This document shows, piece by piece, positions 34,842-45,681 of a stretch of 64,000 nt of DNA. Numbering within the stretch: position 1 is the first letter of the stretch; each line of letters opens with the position of its first letter. This DNA is from Roridomyces roridus (Eukaryota; Basidiomycota; Agaricomycetes; Agaricales; Mycenaceae), in the NCBI GenBank assembly GCA_029378245.1, contig JARKIF010000007.1, forward strand, positions 1,736,001-1,800,000. Reading direction: 5' to 3'. The position numbers were made by a program, and so were the translations under genes. Below the pieces are notes generated by a model. The model ran no database searches and was not told the DNA's origin. It worked only from the letters and a program-made list of their open reading frames with translations.

Positions 34842-35305
34842 GTGGTGCAGTCTTGTACGTGCTGTGTGGTGCGTCAAGAGGCTTGCTAATTCCCCGCGGG
34901 CTTATTGGTTTCCTTTCCATGCCCGTATCACCACCTGAACTCGATTTCTTTCTGACTTGAACTTGAGCTTGAGAGCGAAGATAGTATGTATCCAAAGTTC
35001 TTCTCTTTTGGGTGACACCGGAATCCTCACAGTGGATTTGGTCAATGGGATTCTGGCACGCGTAGATGCGGCCACGACATGAGTGGCCGGTAAGCTTAGG
35101 ACGAGCCACACCCCGGTCCCCTGGTAGAGAGATACAGCTTTTGGTCCCGTGTTATGGGCCCCACAATTCTAGTCCAACTGATCGACGCCAAGCAAATACA
35201 GCCTTGGTTCCCTGGCAAAAACAGCGCAGTCATGTAGATATTCAAGCCAGCTCCGCCTTCGGATCCTCCTCCGCTCTCCACTGCTCACTGTTCACGACGC
35301 CAGGC
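34842..35305. other. Intergenic region, no gene seen
   Basis: About 460 bp between two plus-strand genes; nothing recognised. Confidence 0.4.
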
Positions 35306-35917
35306 ATGAGTACTCGACAATCGAACCACAACGTCACTGGACATCCTCCTAAACCGGCTCTCAAACGTCGAGTGAACGACATTCCCTGCCCTCCTCCTCC
35401 GAGTCCCGGTCTGCGAAAATGCTTTCGAGTGCGTCCGTTTCTATCCTCTGTAAGGGACTTGATCTGACATTTGAAGTTCACTTTCATCTGGCCATCAAAA
35501 GAAATTGAACCGTGGAAACCCCAGGGCTGGCGCCAGCGGTGGACAAATAGACTAACCCGAGCCTTTGGATCGAGGCCACGCCGACGTCGTATATTCCCTG
35601 TGCTCACACCGCCTGTCGACTGGGACGAACTCTCCCTTATGATTACAACCACCGACTCCGACTCCGTCTCGAGTTGTGGATCAGCCCCACGGGCGAGACG
35701 CAAAGTACGGTTCTTCATCCCAGAAGACATGTGCGATTCTAAAGACGAGGAGGAGGAAGAGTCCATATGGGAAGAACCAGCGCTAGCGTGGTGTGATCTC
35801 ATGGTGCATATATCGCTCGTGTTTAGCTGCAATATCTACTTACTCTTTCCCAGTAATTTCGGAATACCCTGCGCACTTCAACTCATTGTAATTATACCCT
35901 GTGCATGCAACTTCTAA
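35306..35917 (+). CDS. Small basic hypothetical protein
   Basis: The ATG at 35306 (MSTRQSNHNVTGHPPKPALKRR) leads to a GTGCGT...TGAAG intron and in frame to FTFIWPSKEIEPWKPQGWRQRW, a basic RPRRRR block and KVRFFIPEDMCDSKDEEEEE. The final hydrophobic 40 residues up to 35917 may be intronic or untranslated. Composition (proline-rich start, PALKRRV, KVRF, acidic patch) suggests a small regulatory or docking protein, but no family is recognised. Confidence 0.45.
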
Positions 35918-35992
35918 CGAATGATTGTCCGAATTACAATTATTGTATTGTACATGTATAGAATGTCTGTCCAAGTCACCGAAATCAAGGGC

Positions 35993-36815
35993 TCAATAAT
36001 GAACCGAGGAGCCGTAGAACCAATACGTCGGGGCATACTTGATGGAGATGGGATTCTGACCGGCGTAGCACTACAATTGCGCCACCGTGAGTCGAAGCCG
36101 AAGCGAATGAGATGTAGCATACCGAACCCGCTGGCGCATCCCCACCGACCGTATTAATCCGGAAGACCTGCTGCGCGAGTGCCCCCGAGGTGTTATTGAG
36201 CATCAACCAATCAACGGCGGGTGGACCGTCGGGTGCGGGTATGTCTCCGACCTTGGCGCCGATGAAGAAGGCGTCGGCGTGTCCCGCCAAGGCGGCGGAG
36301 GTAAAGTCCCATTTGGGGACTAGGCTACCAGTGGACGAGTTGACGAAGTAGTGTTGGCCTAAGACGAATACAGCCGGGAAGGGCGCGAGGATGTCGACGA
36401 CGGTGAAGATGGGCACATCCTCGGGGAGGGCATACCACGCGTCATATGCAGCTTTGGACATCTTCGTGAAATCGTCGGGAGATTTAGCCAGGCAAGAGAT
36501 GTCGAAAAGCTCGGCCACGGCGCCGACGTTCCTGTTTGAGAGAGTCAGACGAGTAGAACGGATTGTCGTCGTTACTCACATCCAAGTGGAGTTAGCACAA
36601 GTATAATTCTGCACGCCAATCGCGAGCCCGATAAAGTCCGGACCTGTCGGCGGTGCCACCAGCATCGTCTGGTTCTTGGGCAGGTCGATCTTCACCCGCG
36701 AGAGGCTGCACCCCGTTTTCCCGTACCCTGATAACTTCCTGCTGTACGAGGAAGCAGAAACGAGTCTGGCAGTCGAAACTAGGAGAAGAGAAAAAAGAGT
36801 CGTGAAGATGAACAT
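35993..36815 (-). CDS. DUF3455 secreted protein, copy a
   Basis: The ATG at 36815 starts a signal peptide (MFIFTTLFSLLLVSTARLVSA). The family core follows: LPKNQTMLVAPPTGPDFIGLAIGVQNYTC, then across intron 1 VGAVAELFDISCLA, ALAGHADAFFIGAKVGDIPAPDGPPAVDWLMLNN, and FRINTVGGDAPAGS. The last exon gives CYAGQNPISIKYAPTYW and stops at 35993. DUF3455 proteins are small secreted fungal proteins of unknown role, sometimes labelled malate dehydrogenase without good reason. This copy lacks two introns that copies b and c share (at LGQ/HYF and inside the codon of the Trp in the last exon). It is the 3'-most member of a four-gene array; a Gypsy element sits about 550 bp upstream of its ATG. Confidence 0.85.
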
Positions 36816-37364
36816 TTCGGAAGGAAGAAAGCTTGGAGAAGAATGGCCAAAAGTTCAGGTCGCCTAGAGGCTTTATACCTTTGAACTGTCGGTGTTACAG
36901 ACGGGCTGTGTTAATATTGTGTATGAAGGGTTGTTGCTTCCCGTCCACTCGGATTGTCCGGGACGCCCAAGACCACAGGCGATGAGGAACGAGCGGTTCT
37001 AGCGGTGATTTCGGCGCTGCAGCTGACCAAGACGCCGAAGAGGTGTGCTGTATTGCTGGAACAAAAGTACGGGACGCCAGAGAGTGACAGGGTCTGGCGC
37101 CGGTAGAGTGTTCGGCTGGCCAGTGCTGCGGCCTGCCAAAACGCCGCAAGGGGTGTATACATTCCGAGACCGATTCCACCGACGCCGCCGAGATCTGTCA
37201 GGTGGAAACTTATGCCCTCGAAAAGACAGAAAGACCTGACAATGAACGGCCAAGGTCGCCACGCGCAAACCGTGAGGCGGATTTGGTACATGCAGTGCCT
37301 TGCTTTCAAGATCCACCGCCATCGGGACTCGGCGGACACATGGTGGCCACTGGGCGATGATGGG
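36816..37364. other. Promoter region of DUF3455 copy a, cut by the Gypsy insertion
   Basis: TATAAAG on the minus strand at 36872-36878 lies 57 nt from the ATG. Beyond it no gene is seen up to the TGTGC duplication at 37365-37369. Confidence 0.5.
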
Positions 37365-37369
37365 TGTGC

Positions 37370-37845
37370 TGTCACGACAAGACTTGTTTCACGCGTCCAA
37401 CAGCGGTAAGATGCTGCGGATTGGGTAGTGCGCTACTAAAGCTCGTAAAATGAACTGAATAAAAGTCTAGGAGAGGGTACAGAATACGACGACTAGCTAC
37501 TGCTTTTATACTATAAGGAATAGATCTACGATGCTACACTAATTGTCCTGGTGTCCAACATGCGCTATTGTCCCGCGCCTTTGTCGTCTCCTATTGTCGT
37601 GTCTCCACCGTGTCCTTCATAGAAGCCTGTCATGATCAAACAGTTCACTTGATCGGAAACTCCTTCCCACATCCATGCTGTCGTTCATAAATATGAAACT
37701 ATCCCACGTCTTTAAATAATGTCTTCCTCGGCTTCTTCCTCAATCCGATCGAGACGGGGTTCCCAGGACTTTAACGCTGTACGGCGCCAATGCTTATCTG
37801 GTTTATTTGGCGTTGTCACGTGCGCAAATAGATCAGCGCGTGACA
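37370..37845 (-). repeat. 3' LTR of the Gypsy element
   Basis: 476 bp, TG...CA ends. It contains the last ~44 codons of pol. Differs from the 5' LTR at ACCGTG (here) versus ACTGTG and ATCAAAC (here) versus ATCAGAC. Confidence 0.95.
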
Positions 37846-37848
37846 TTA

Positions 37849-37858
37849 CCCCCTCTCT
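37849..37858 (-). other. Polypurine tract of the Gypsy element
   Basis: AGAGAGGGGG in element sense, ending three bases before the 3' LTR. It lies within the pol coding frame. Confidence 0.8.
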
Positions 37859-40654
37859 AGGACCGACGTCCTCGTCGATGTCGACAAAACGATTTTCATC
37901 GTGAATAAATAATTTCTTCTTTAAATATGGTTGGAATTCCTCTTTTGGGACGAATCTCTTGGATTCGCCGTCCCAAAATCCAGCCGGGAGCGTGGGTAGC
38001 GCCCTGACGTCAATGCTGTGTTCCCTGTTATATTTGTCCAACAGCTTCTTTGCATGTGTCAAGTTACGCGATGGTTCCCACGTCCTTTCTCCCATCGGGT
38101 AGTTCTTCCACTTTATTAAATATTGAAAACCGCGTCCCATCTTGCGGTGTTTCAGAATCTCCTCCACCTCGTATTCCTCTTCGCCGGATATGATTTTCGG
38201 CGGCGGCCGCTTCTCCCTTCGATTCTCGGGCGGTTCCGTATACGGTGTGAGAATCGCCTCGTTGAACACCGGATGTGACTTGTCCGTGCTCGGCAATTTC
38301 AACCTATAGGAAGACGCTCCGACTTTCTCCAGGACTTCGTACGGTCCGAGCCTCCTATCTCCCAGCTTCTTCGAGGGTCTATCCGTCTGGATGTTCGTTG
38401 TCTCGATCCAGACCTTATCTCCCTTCTTAAATACCGGCGCTGGTCGCCGTCGTAAATTGTATGTTTTTTCCATCGTTTTCTGTGTTTTTTCTAATGCCGC
38501 GGTCGCCTCATCGCGGATTTTCTTCATTTTCTTGCCGAACTCGTCGGCAGCCTTGTTCCTCGTCTCCACGGCATTCTCGATCCCTTTCCAAGGGTGATAG
38601 CCGGTATTTAAATAGAACGGCGAGGCCTTCATTGCCGAACTGGCCTTGTCATTGTAACAGAACTCCGCTAGGGAGAGCCACTCGGCCCAGTCCGTCTGGT
38701 GATAATTGATAAATATGCGGAGATATTTCTCGATCTCCTGGTTCATCCGTTCCGTCTGCCCGTCGGTTATTGGATGGTGTGCCGTACTCGGGTTCATTTC
38801 GATCCCCAGGATCTTATTGAGCTCCCTCATAAAGCCTCCTACATATCTCGGATCCCGATCCGAGATGATCTTTCGGGGTACCCCGTGATATCTAATCACG
38901 CGGTCGCGTGTCAAACGCGCAACTCCCTCAGCTGTGATTTCCATGGTCGTGGGTTCCATGTGAATCATCTTGCTGAAGGTGTCCACCCAGACTTGAATCG
39001 CGTTGTGACCGTTACTAATTGGTAACGGTCCGATCAAGTCCATCGAAATGATTTGCCAGGGGCCTTCTGCAATCTTGTGCGGGTTCAGCTTGCCCTGCTT
39101 GTGCCGAAGAATCCGTGACCTCTGACACGCTTCGCACGACTTTACATACTCGGAAACATTGTTGCCGAGCTTCGGCCACCAGTAGTTTCGTTCAACAAGT
39201 TCCTGGGTCCGGTTCCCTCCGGGGTGTCCCACGATCGCCGGATCGTGGTGAAGTCCAATAATTTTATTTCTAAGTTCCGTGTTATGCGGAACGTAAATAA
39301 GGCCATTGTAGTAAACAATGCCGTCCTCCTCCTCCCATCTAGGGAGCTTCTTCAGTAAGGCAGACCTCACGCTGCCGTCCCTCTTGCGTTCTGCTCGGAT
39401 CTCTTCCAGGAGATCCTTCTCGACGCCTTCGAGCATTATCTCCTGCGCTCGGAAATACTCGGGTTTAAGTAAGACAATTTCCTGATTGTCTTCCTTTCCC
39501 TGATCATGATCCGCCCTGCGGGATAACAAATCGGCCTGCTTATTCAAAGCTCCGGGCCGGTGCCGTAACGAGAAGTCGTACTGCGACAACTCGATAATCC
39601 ATCGTGCCTGCCGACGATTGATTTTCTGCGGCTTTTTGAAGTACTGGAGGTTCTTGTGATCCGTCAGAACCTCGAACGTGTGCCTTGCACCGAGTAGGAA
39701 CTGCCTCCACTCATCAAGAGCGAGCATGATTGCGAGCATCTCTTTGTCATAGATCTCGTAATTCCTCTCGGTGTCACTCATGCCGTGAGACATGAAAGCG
39801 ACAGGCCTCCAGACTCCCTCTTGGAGCTGGCTGAGCACTGCTCCAACCGCTCCGTCCGACGCATCGGCCTCAAGCCGATATTCCCCATCATCCGTTGGCA
39901 ACGCCAAGATGACATCCTCTGCGATCCGTTCCTTCAATTGGTTGATCGCCTTCTCCTGTTCCGGTCCCCAGGACCACGCAACCTTCCCCGTCAGCCTAGT
40001 GAGGGGCCTGGCGATGTCGGCAAAGCCGCGGACGAATCGCCGATAAAAGTTAACAAAGCCGAGGAACGCCTGCACTTGCTTGACGTTCTTTGGCATCGGC
40101 CACTCCATGACCCCTTTGATTTTCACCGGGTCCATCCGCATGGAGTTGTGGGAGATAATAACCCCGAGATATTCAATCTCTGTTTTCTCGAATTCGCACT
40201 TCTCGGGTTTCAAGAATAATTTATTTTTCTCTAACGTCTCTAGGACGCGTGACACAATCCGTCTATGCTCCTCCAGGGAGTCCGTATAAATTAAAATGTC
40301 GTCTAGGTATACAATCACGTGGCCCTCGTTGATGAGATCCCGAAGAATGTCGTTCATCATTGTTTGGAACGTGGCCGGTGAATTGGTCAACCCAAAGAAC
40401 ATCACGAGCGGTTCGAACAATCCCCGATTGGTCCGAAAAGCCGCCTTCCACTCGTCTCCTTCTTTGATCCGTACGTTGTTGTAACCCCAACGTATGTCAA
40501 GCTTGGAGAAGAATCGCGCTCCTCGGAGTTTATTGACTAACTCCGAGATTAGAGGTAACGGGTACTTATTCTTCACCGTCATCTCGTTGAGCTTCCGGTA
40601 ATCCTGTACCGGTCGAAGGGACCCGTCCTTCTTTTTAATAAAAAAGAATGCCGA

Positions 40655-41755
40655 TGAAACGGTGCACTAGGGTGCGGCCGTGGAATAGATACTCTGAGTA
40701 GAATCGAATGTAGTGAGATAACTCAACCACAAACTCAACCACTAATCAATCCAAATCTCAACCAATCTAATACTCGTGTGTGTGTGTTTGGGGCAGTAGG
40801 ACAGGCGTCTCGTCCTTCAAAACCTCGGTACAACGTCAAAGGCAACTCTCGGGGGTTCAAGCTCGTCGTGTCCGAACGCGCAGTCTCAAGCTAACTAGCC
40901 GGGGCTCAGTCAAACTCTGGTCTCTAGGTTGTTGTTCTGAGCAATTTATTGTCCGCACTGGTCTCACAGATTGGAGGGGTAAAATCTACTACTCTACATG
41001 CTGTTTTGCTATGGCTTTTATACATTTTGCGGACTGAAGAATATATATGGTATCTGTGATGCCAAGGCCTCGTCTGGCCAATGGCATAGCTCTCATTCCT
41101 CTTTCTGATCAGTTCGTCAGGATTGCGTGCTTGATGCCTCAGTCAGCCGTCGATCCTCACGTGCTGCCGGAAGTTCCAGAACGCTCCATCGGTTTATCTC
41201 TTTCCCTCTCAGACTGGCCGGAGGTTTCCTTCTGCCTTAGATGCCTGAACCAGTCTGCCGGGGGCTTGCTAGGCAGGTAATCAACCCGCCCGAGCCTCAT
41301 CATCGATAATTGTGTCTCGGTTGGCTCTGGAGCCGGTGATGCCGGAAGTCGGCACTCGCGGCTTGTCAAACTTCTCTTTCTCAGTATCTCTGATATGTCT
41401 CCGGCAGACGTTTCCTAACGTCCGGCCCCTACGTGCGTGCCTGAATGGTTGGGTAATGCAACATTCGTAATAGTCTGGTCTGATCTCCCCGGGTTCAACT
41501 CCCGGTGAGTACGGTTCGAGTATTGTCTCTGTTGGTAGGTGGGACGGGCAGTCCCTTCTGATCCTCTTGGTTACTCTCGGGCAGTAGTACACAGTCGTCA
41601 ACTAATTCCCAAAGCTCTTGAGTTTAATACACTGCCCCGAGGCGGACATGTACCCTCAACATTGATGTTATGCCTCACTGTTCCCGGGACTTGCTTGTAA
41701 GCTGGATACACGATATTTCGTAAATTCCCGGCGTGTAAAAGTACACTGCTTATCA
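40655..41755 (-). mobile_element. LTR-like insertion (1101 bp) in Gypsy RT
   Basis: TGATAAGCAG...CCGTTTCA (minus sense) is flanked by a 4-bp duplication (CCGA on the plus strand, 40651-40654 and 41756-41759). It splits the RT frame exactly between the SPMAS and FFFIKKKDGS motifs; removing it and one duplicate restores that frame. A TATAAAAG box on the minus strand near 41015-41025 supports an LTR in minus orientation. No gag/pol inside. It is long for a solo LTR, so another non-autonomous element is possible. Confidence 0.75.
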
Positions 41756-42115
41756 CCGAAGCCATCGGCGACTTGGATGGTCTGATCCGTCCACTCTTGA
41801 GATTCTCTTCAAGAAACTCGTTCAGCTTTTCCTGTTCGCCTAACGAGAGTGGATAGATCTTGCAATCGACAGCCTTTGATCCGGGCTTTAATTCGATCGC
41901 ATGATCCCAAGGCCTTTTTTCCGGCAACGAGTCGAAGGACTCTTTTGCGAAAACCTTGACGTACTCCCGGTATTGCTCCGGGATCTTGTCTTCCGTCAAT
42001 TGTTCCTTTTCTGCCGAAGCCTGTTCGGCCATCTGTTGTGCCTGCGTCGCCTTGCTCCACAGCTCCACAACAGGCGCGAAATCGACCAATAGGATCGATT
42101 CGCCTTCTTCCACCG

Positions 42116-42774
42116 TGTAATATCCGTGCCGGAGGATAGGACAAAGGGCCGGAACCAGAGGTCGGAGGTCGGAGGACCGTGGGATGATGACCGAAGGTGA
42201 TCCGGATGAGGTGAACGCTACTCGGAGGGAGAGCGCACCAACCACTTGACTTCCGAGAGAGGATTACTTGGAGACTAGATGGCACAGAGGAGTTGTGGAG
42301 GCAACACACGTTAATTAACTACTGAGGTACATCAAAGTCGTATCGCCTATATATACTAAGTAAGTATGACACGACCTAATGGAGTCAGAAGTATGAAAGA
42401 CAATAAGATCTATACTACAACAATAAGAGAGAAGAAGATAAAGATAATCACAATAAGGGAAACGCTCAGAAGAACTTCATTGCGTGAAAACCCTATAGGA
42501 TTGTGCAATACAAACAGATCGGATGCATCAAGGTCGGAATGTCCGGATCAGTCGGAAATGATCCGAACCGGAGGAGTCGGAAGGTCCAAGGGAGAGTCGG
42601 GAGAGTTGGACATGCATGGATATAACAACGTAAGATTGTGCAATATGACGTGATCGAATGCATCTTGGATGGAAGAGGCCGGAAGGTCGGAGGGACCGGA
42701 GGGCCCAGAGGGATCGGAGGGCCCGGAGGGATCGGAGGGCCTCGGATCGAAGTCGGGATGACATGGATATAACA
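42116..42774 (-). mobile_element. Solo LTR (659 bp) in Gypsy pol
   Basis: TGTTATATCC...GGATATTACA (minus sense), with near-complementary ends and a perfect CACCG duplication at 42111-42115 and 42775-42779. Its removal restores the pol frame between protease and RT. A TATATATAG box lies on the minus strand near 42350. It is rich in TCCGGACC-like short repeats (42660-42745). Confidence 0.88.
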
Positions 42775-42892
42775 CACCGCTTCCTCCCGTGTGACACCTT
42801 TTCCGGCTTCCAGTCCTGTCATGCCACACTCAGCCGGACATCGGCTAAACTTCATCGTCTGGTCCCGCCAGTTGATCTCTGGGTTGTGTTTA

Positions 42893-43260
42893 CAGCTGTT
42901 TGCAGGTATAATGAGACTAGAAAAAAAAATGAACACATGTACATACCAGATTAAATCCTTCATATCTCTGTCAGTTCTCCCCCAATCTGGACAAAAACTA
43001 TATCATTGAGACGCGACAGATCAGGGCTTCATTCCTGTATCCAAATGCTTACCTAATTATGTCGTTTAAAAATCGACCCATTTTTACCCCAGTGAAATAC
43101 CACAAGGTGTGGGTATAGAATTGAAGCCCCGACCTGTGGCATCACAATGATATTGGATTCAAGCAAATGGACAAAGAACTGAGTGAGATATGGCCTCTGC
43201 AATCTGACAATGTACATGTGTTTATTTTTTTTCTAGTCTCATTACACCTGCAAACAGCTG
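42893..43260. mobile_element. MITE (368 bp) in Gypsy protease/RT linker
   Basis: Terminal inverted repeats of about 55-60 bp (CAGCTGTTTGCAGGT...ATGAGACTAG) are flanked by TA at 42891-42892 and 43261-43262, within an original TTTAAA. No coding capacity. Removal restores the pol frame. TA duplication suggests mobilisation by a Tc1/mariner-type transposase; the ends differ from those of the mariner element at 12539. Confidence 0.9.
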
Positions 43261-44076
43261 TAAACAACCAGTCGTACCCGATAAACACATGTGCTTTGCC
43301 CAAGCCCGTGATCAGGAATTTCTGTCTTTCGACATGCAGGCCGATAGACATGATCATCTCTATGTAATGAGTGATCTTGCCTTTCGTGTTCTCGGTCCCA
43401 TCGGCATTCCTGGCCACAATCGGCATGTCGAGTTTTTTAAGCTCGAAGCCTTCGGCCTTAGCATAGTCCCTGTCCATGCACGTGGTGGTACACCTGTTGT
43501 CCAGCAACGCACGAATGGAACGTGTTTTCCCTGTGTCCAGTGCTTCCAGCTGGACTGCCACCAACATCTCGTGGTGGACACGTTGCCGTTGGAACTCACG
43601 CAGCTCCTGAGCTAGGCGTTGTTCCGTCTCTCCCATAGCACGGCGTGCCAGTCATTGTGCGGCCTCTTTCTTCTTGAGACCAAACGGCACCCATGTATGC
43701 TTAGGCGCTACCTCCTCTTTCGAGGATTGAGCCTCCGCGGCATCGCCGCCCTTTTTCTTCTCACTATTTTTATCACTGGTTTGGGTTCCAGGGGCCTTTT
43801 TAAAAGCGCTCCAGCGCTTGTTCTCTGCATCCATGCGTTGATTTTTTAAATTACGTTTCCGATTCTGATTTTCCAAAATACGTATTTTTTGTGGCTTTTG
43901 TACTTCGCCTACAAGGAATTCTTGTATACTACGTTGTAGACTAGTTTTTTCTATATAATTTACAGGTACGCTATTCTGCACATTGTTCGTGCTGTCCGTA
44001 ACCGCCTCTAGCGGTGTAAACTGTCCATGGATAATAGATACGGGAGGGCACACCGGTTCGGCCTTGACCGGGCGCC

Positions 44077-45231
44077 CTAACAAAAACCCTTCTCGCGGAG
44101 TATGGTCGCGACAGCCTGCAGGTCCTCCTGCGAATAATCATCGGTCTTGATCGACCGGATATTAAACTTCTTCTTGGGAGGCTCCGGGCACTCCCGCTTC
44201 ATGTGGCCCTCCTTGCCACAGTTGTAACACTTGAACGCGGCCTGCCGTGTTCGGTCGACGTCCATCGGCGCCGGGTTTCCGGGAGTGACCCGGGTGGCCA
44301 GATGGGGGGCTGTCCCCTGAGGCCTTGGCGGCGGCACCAGTGCCGTGGCCTTGGGGAACTTGGGCGGCGGCTGCTGCTGCGCCGGCGTCCAGAACATTCC
44401 ACCTCCCGCTCCCCAGCGAGAGTTGATGAGCTTCCCGCCCTCAATGATGCCGTTGATGGTCATCAACCGGCCTTTCAATCCCGAGTAGGTCCCCGGGATC
44501 GCAACGCCACCAGCATAAAGCTGTTTGCGTACCTGGTCCGAGACCAGGATTTCCAGCGCCTGACACAGGAACGTGTCATGGAGCTCGTTTCCGGGCGCAT
44601 AGCCCGCCTGCTCCGCGTTCAGTTCGAACGACTGGAGGAAGTCGGCCAGGGTGGACGTTCCCTGCCGCGTGTTCATCAGGCGCAACAGCGCCGTCTCCTT
44701 GACGTTCTGATCCGCGAACGTCGACTCCAACTCCGTCATAAACTCCTCGAAGGAGGGACGGGGCTGATCAAGGCGAAGGTGCTTCGCCTTCCAGTTCCGT
44801 GACCAGTTGGCGGCTGGACACGGAGAACTCTTCTCGTCGCCCAGCAACGAGAGTACGAAGAAAATATGTCTATGATCCGTATTGAAATCGTGTTCGTATG
44901 CCACGAGGTAGGTCGTGACACTGTCGATCCAAGTTTCCCACTTGGATTTGTCATTGCCGTCAAACGGCGGGGGAAGCCGGGCCAGCGTCATCCTTGCTGG
45001 TGCCGGGCGTGGGGGGAGGGCCTGAAGTAACTCAGTCAGGCCATGCTGGGCGGGGATGGAGTCGGGCCGGGTAGGAAGAGGGCGAGGGGGAGAGCGGGTA
45101 GGAGGGCGGGATGGGTAAATTTGGGGAGGGTAGACCGCCTGAGGCTGGTCATAGTGGATGGGGCTGCCGTGGTGGGACATGGCAGGGGCGGCGGTATGAA
45201 AGGTGTGGTGGGTGGTGGCGGAAGCGGCCAA
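44077..45231 (-). CDS. Gypsy Gag
   Basis: The frame starting MAASATTHHTFHTAAP at 45231 has a Pro-rich N-terminus, the retrotransposon gag capsid-like region (LPPPFDGNDKSKWETWIDSV ... FEEFMTELESTFADQN ... FLQSFELNAEQAGY) and a CCHC zinc knuckle (CYNCGKEGHMKREC), ending GFC-stop at 44077. About 384 residues, unbroken. It forms the virus-like particle and binds RNA (family knowledge). A GGGTTTT heptamer immediately before the stop may shift ribosomes into pol. The start may lie further upstream if the 5' leader differs. Confidence 0.9.
   Translation of the reverse strand: MAASATTHHTFHTAAPAMSHHGSPIHYDQPQAVYPPQIYPSRPPTRSPPRPLPTRPDSIPAQHGLTELLQALPPRPAPARMTLARLPPPFDGNDKSKWETWIDSVTTYLVAYEHDFNTDHRHIFFVLSLLGDEKSSPCPAANWSRNWKAKHLRLDQPRPSFEEFMTELESTFADQNVKETALLRLMNTRQGTSTLADFLQSFELNAEQAGYAPGNELHDTFLCQALEILVSDQVRKQLYAGGVAIPGTYSGLKGRLMTINGIIEGGKLINSRWGAGGGMFWTPAQQQPPPKFPKATALVPPPRPQGTAPHLATRVTPGNPAPMDVDRTRQAAFKCYNCGKEGHMKRECPEPPKKKFNIRSIKTDDYSQEDLQAVATILREKGFC
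44083..44089 (-). promoter_or_regulatory. Putative -1 ribosomal frameshift site between gag and pol
   Basis: GGGTTTT fits X XXY YYZ in the gag frame (codons GGT TTT), one codon before the gag stop. Pol is open in the -1 frame from this point. Whether a downstream pseudoknot exists was not determined. Confidence 0.6.
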
Positions 45232-45668
45232 GAGTTGGTCCGCTACGGAACGGGCTTCACGGCTAGAGGTGCCGGAAGAGGAGGATGATGGTGCGCGAAA
45301 CGCCGTCGCGGCTTGGGTAGGAGCGGCACGAACCCGGTGGTGGGTTTCTCGGTCGTAACACTTGCCGATAGAACAGACCCGGGCCTTCTACGACTCTCCC
45401 GGTATCTGCGCGAGGGTACTCTCCGAAGATTGCCACCCGAACGCCAACGTCTGCTATTGTGCGGGGACGGACTCAACGTTTCCCGTTGCACAGCGACTGT
45501 CTATCAAAATAGTTCGACCAGAGATTGGCGCTTGTTTAACGTCGCGATTTAACGACGTGACGCTTGAGGTATGAGTGGATCTTCAATTACGAGAGACCAA
45601 GTAGTGGGGGAGGGACGCCGAGGCGTATGGAAAGGATATGTCGGGGGGAGGTAAGAGCGGTATGAGGG

Positions 45669-45680
45669 TAGACTTTTATT
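45669..45680 (-). other. Self-priming primer-binding site
   Basis: One base past the 5' LTR, AATAAAAGTCTA (element sense) is the perfect 12-nt complement of TAGACTTTTATT inside the LTR (45770-45781). That segment starts 41 nt downstream of a TATAAAAG box, i.e. about at the expected transcript start. This is the Tf1/sushi arrangement, in which the mRNA 5' end primes its own reverse transcription. No tRNA-complementary primer site is seen. Confidence 0.75.
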
Positions 45681-45681
45681 A

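Larger units (their letters stand above)
37712..44083 (-). pseudogene. Gypsy pol (protease, RT, RNase H, integrase, chromodomain), interrupted
   Basis: Pol opens in the -1 frame at the end of gag. One in-frame TGA stop lies at 43652-43654. The protease has LLDNRCTTT where D-S/T-G is expected. A MITE, an LTR and an LTR-like insertion then split the frame. From 40650 down it is open to 37712: RT with YLDDILIYT, RNase H (LEADASDGAVGAVLSQ, TERNYEIYDKEMLAI), the integrase H-H-C-C zinc region (HHDPAIVGHPGG ... CEACQ), and its DDE core (SMDLIGPLP, IISDRDPRYV, GQTERMNQEIE). A chromodomain (EEYEVEEILKHRKM ... YLIKWKNYP..ERTWEP) and a tail reading into the LTR complete it. Chromodomains direct such elements to marked chromatin (family knowledge). 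As it stands it cannot make full-length Pol. Confidence 0.92.

Noticed and set aside
41440..41520. tRNA-like segment with a B-box (GGTTCAACTCCCGG)
   Set aside because: No acceptor stem pairs with the bases after the T arm, and the anticodon stem is weak; kept only as a note on the LTR-like insertion.
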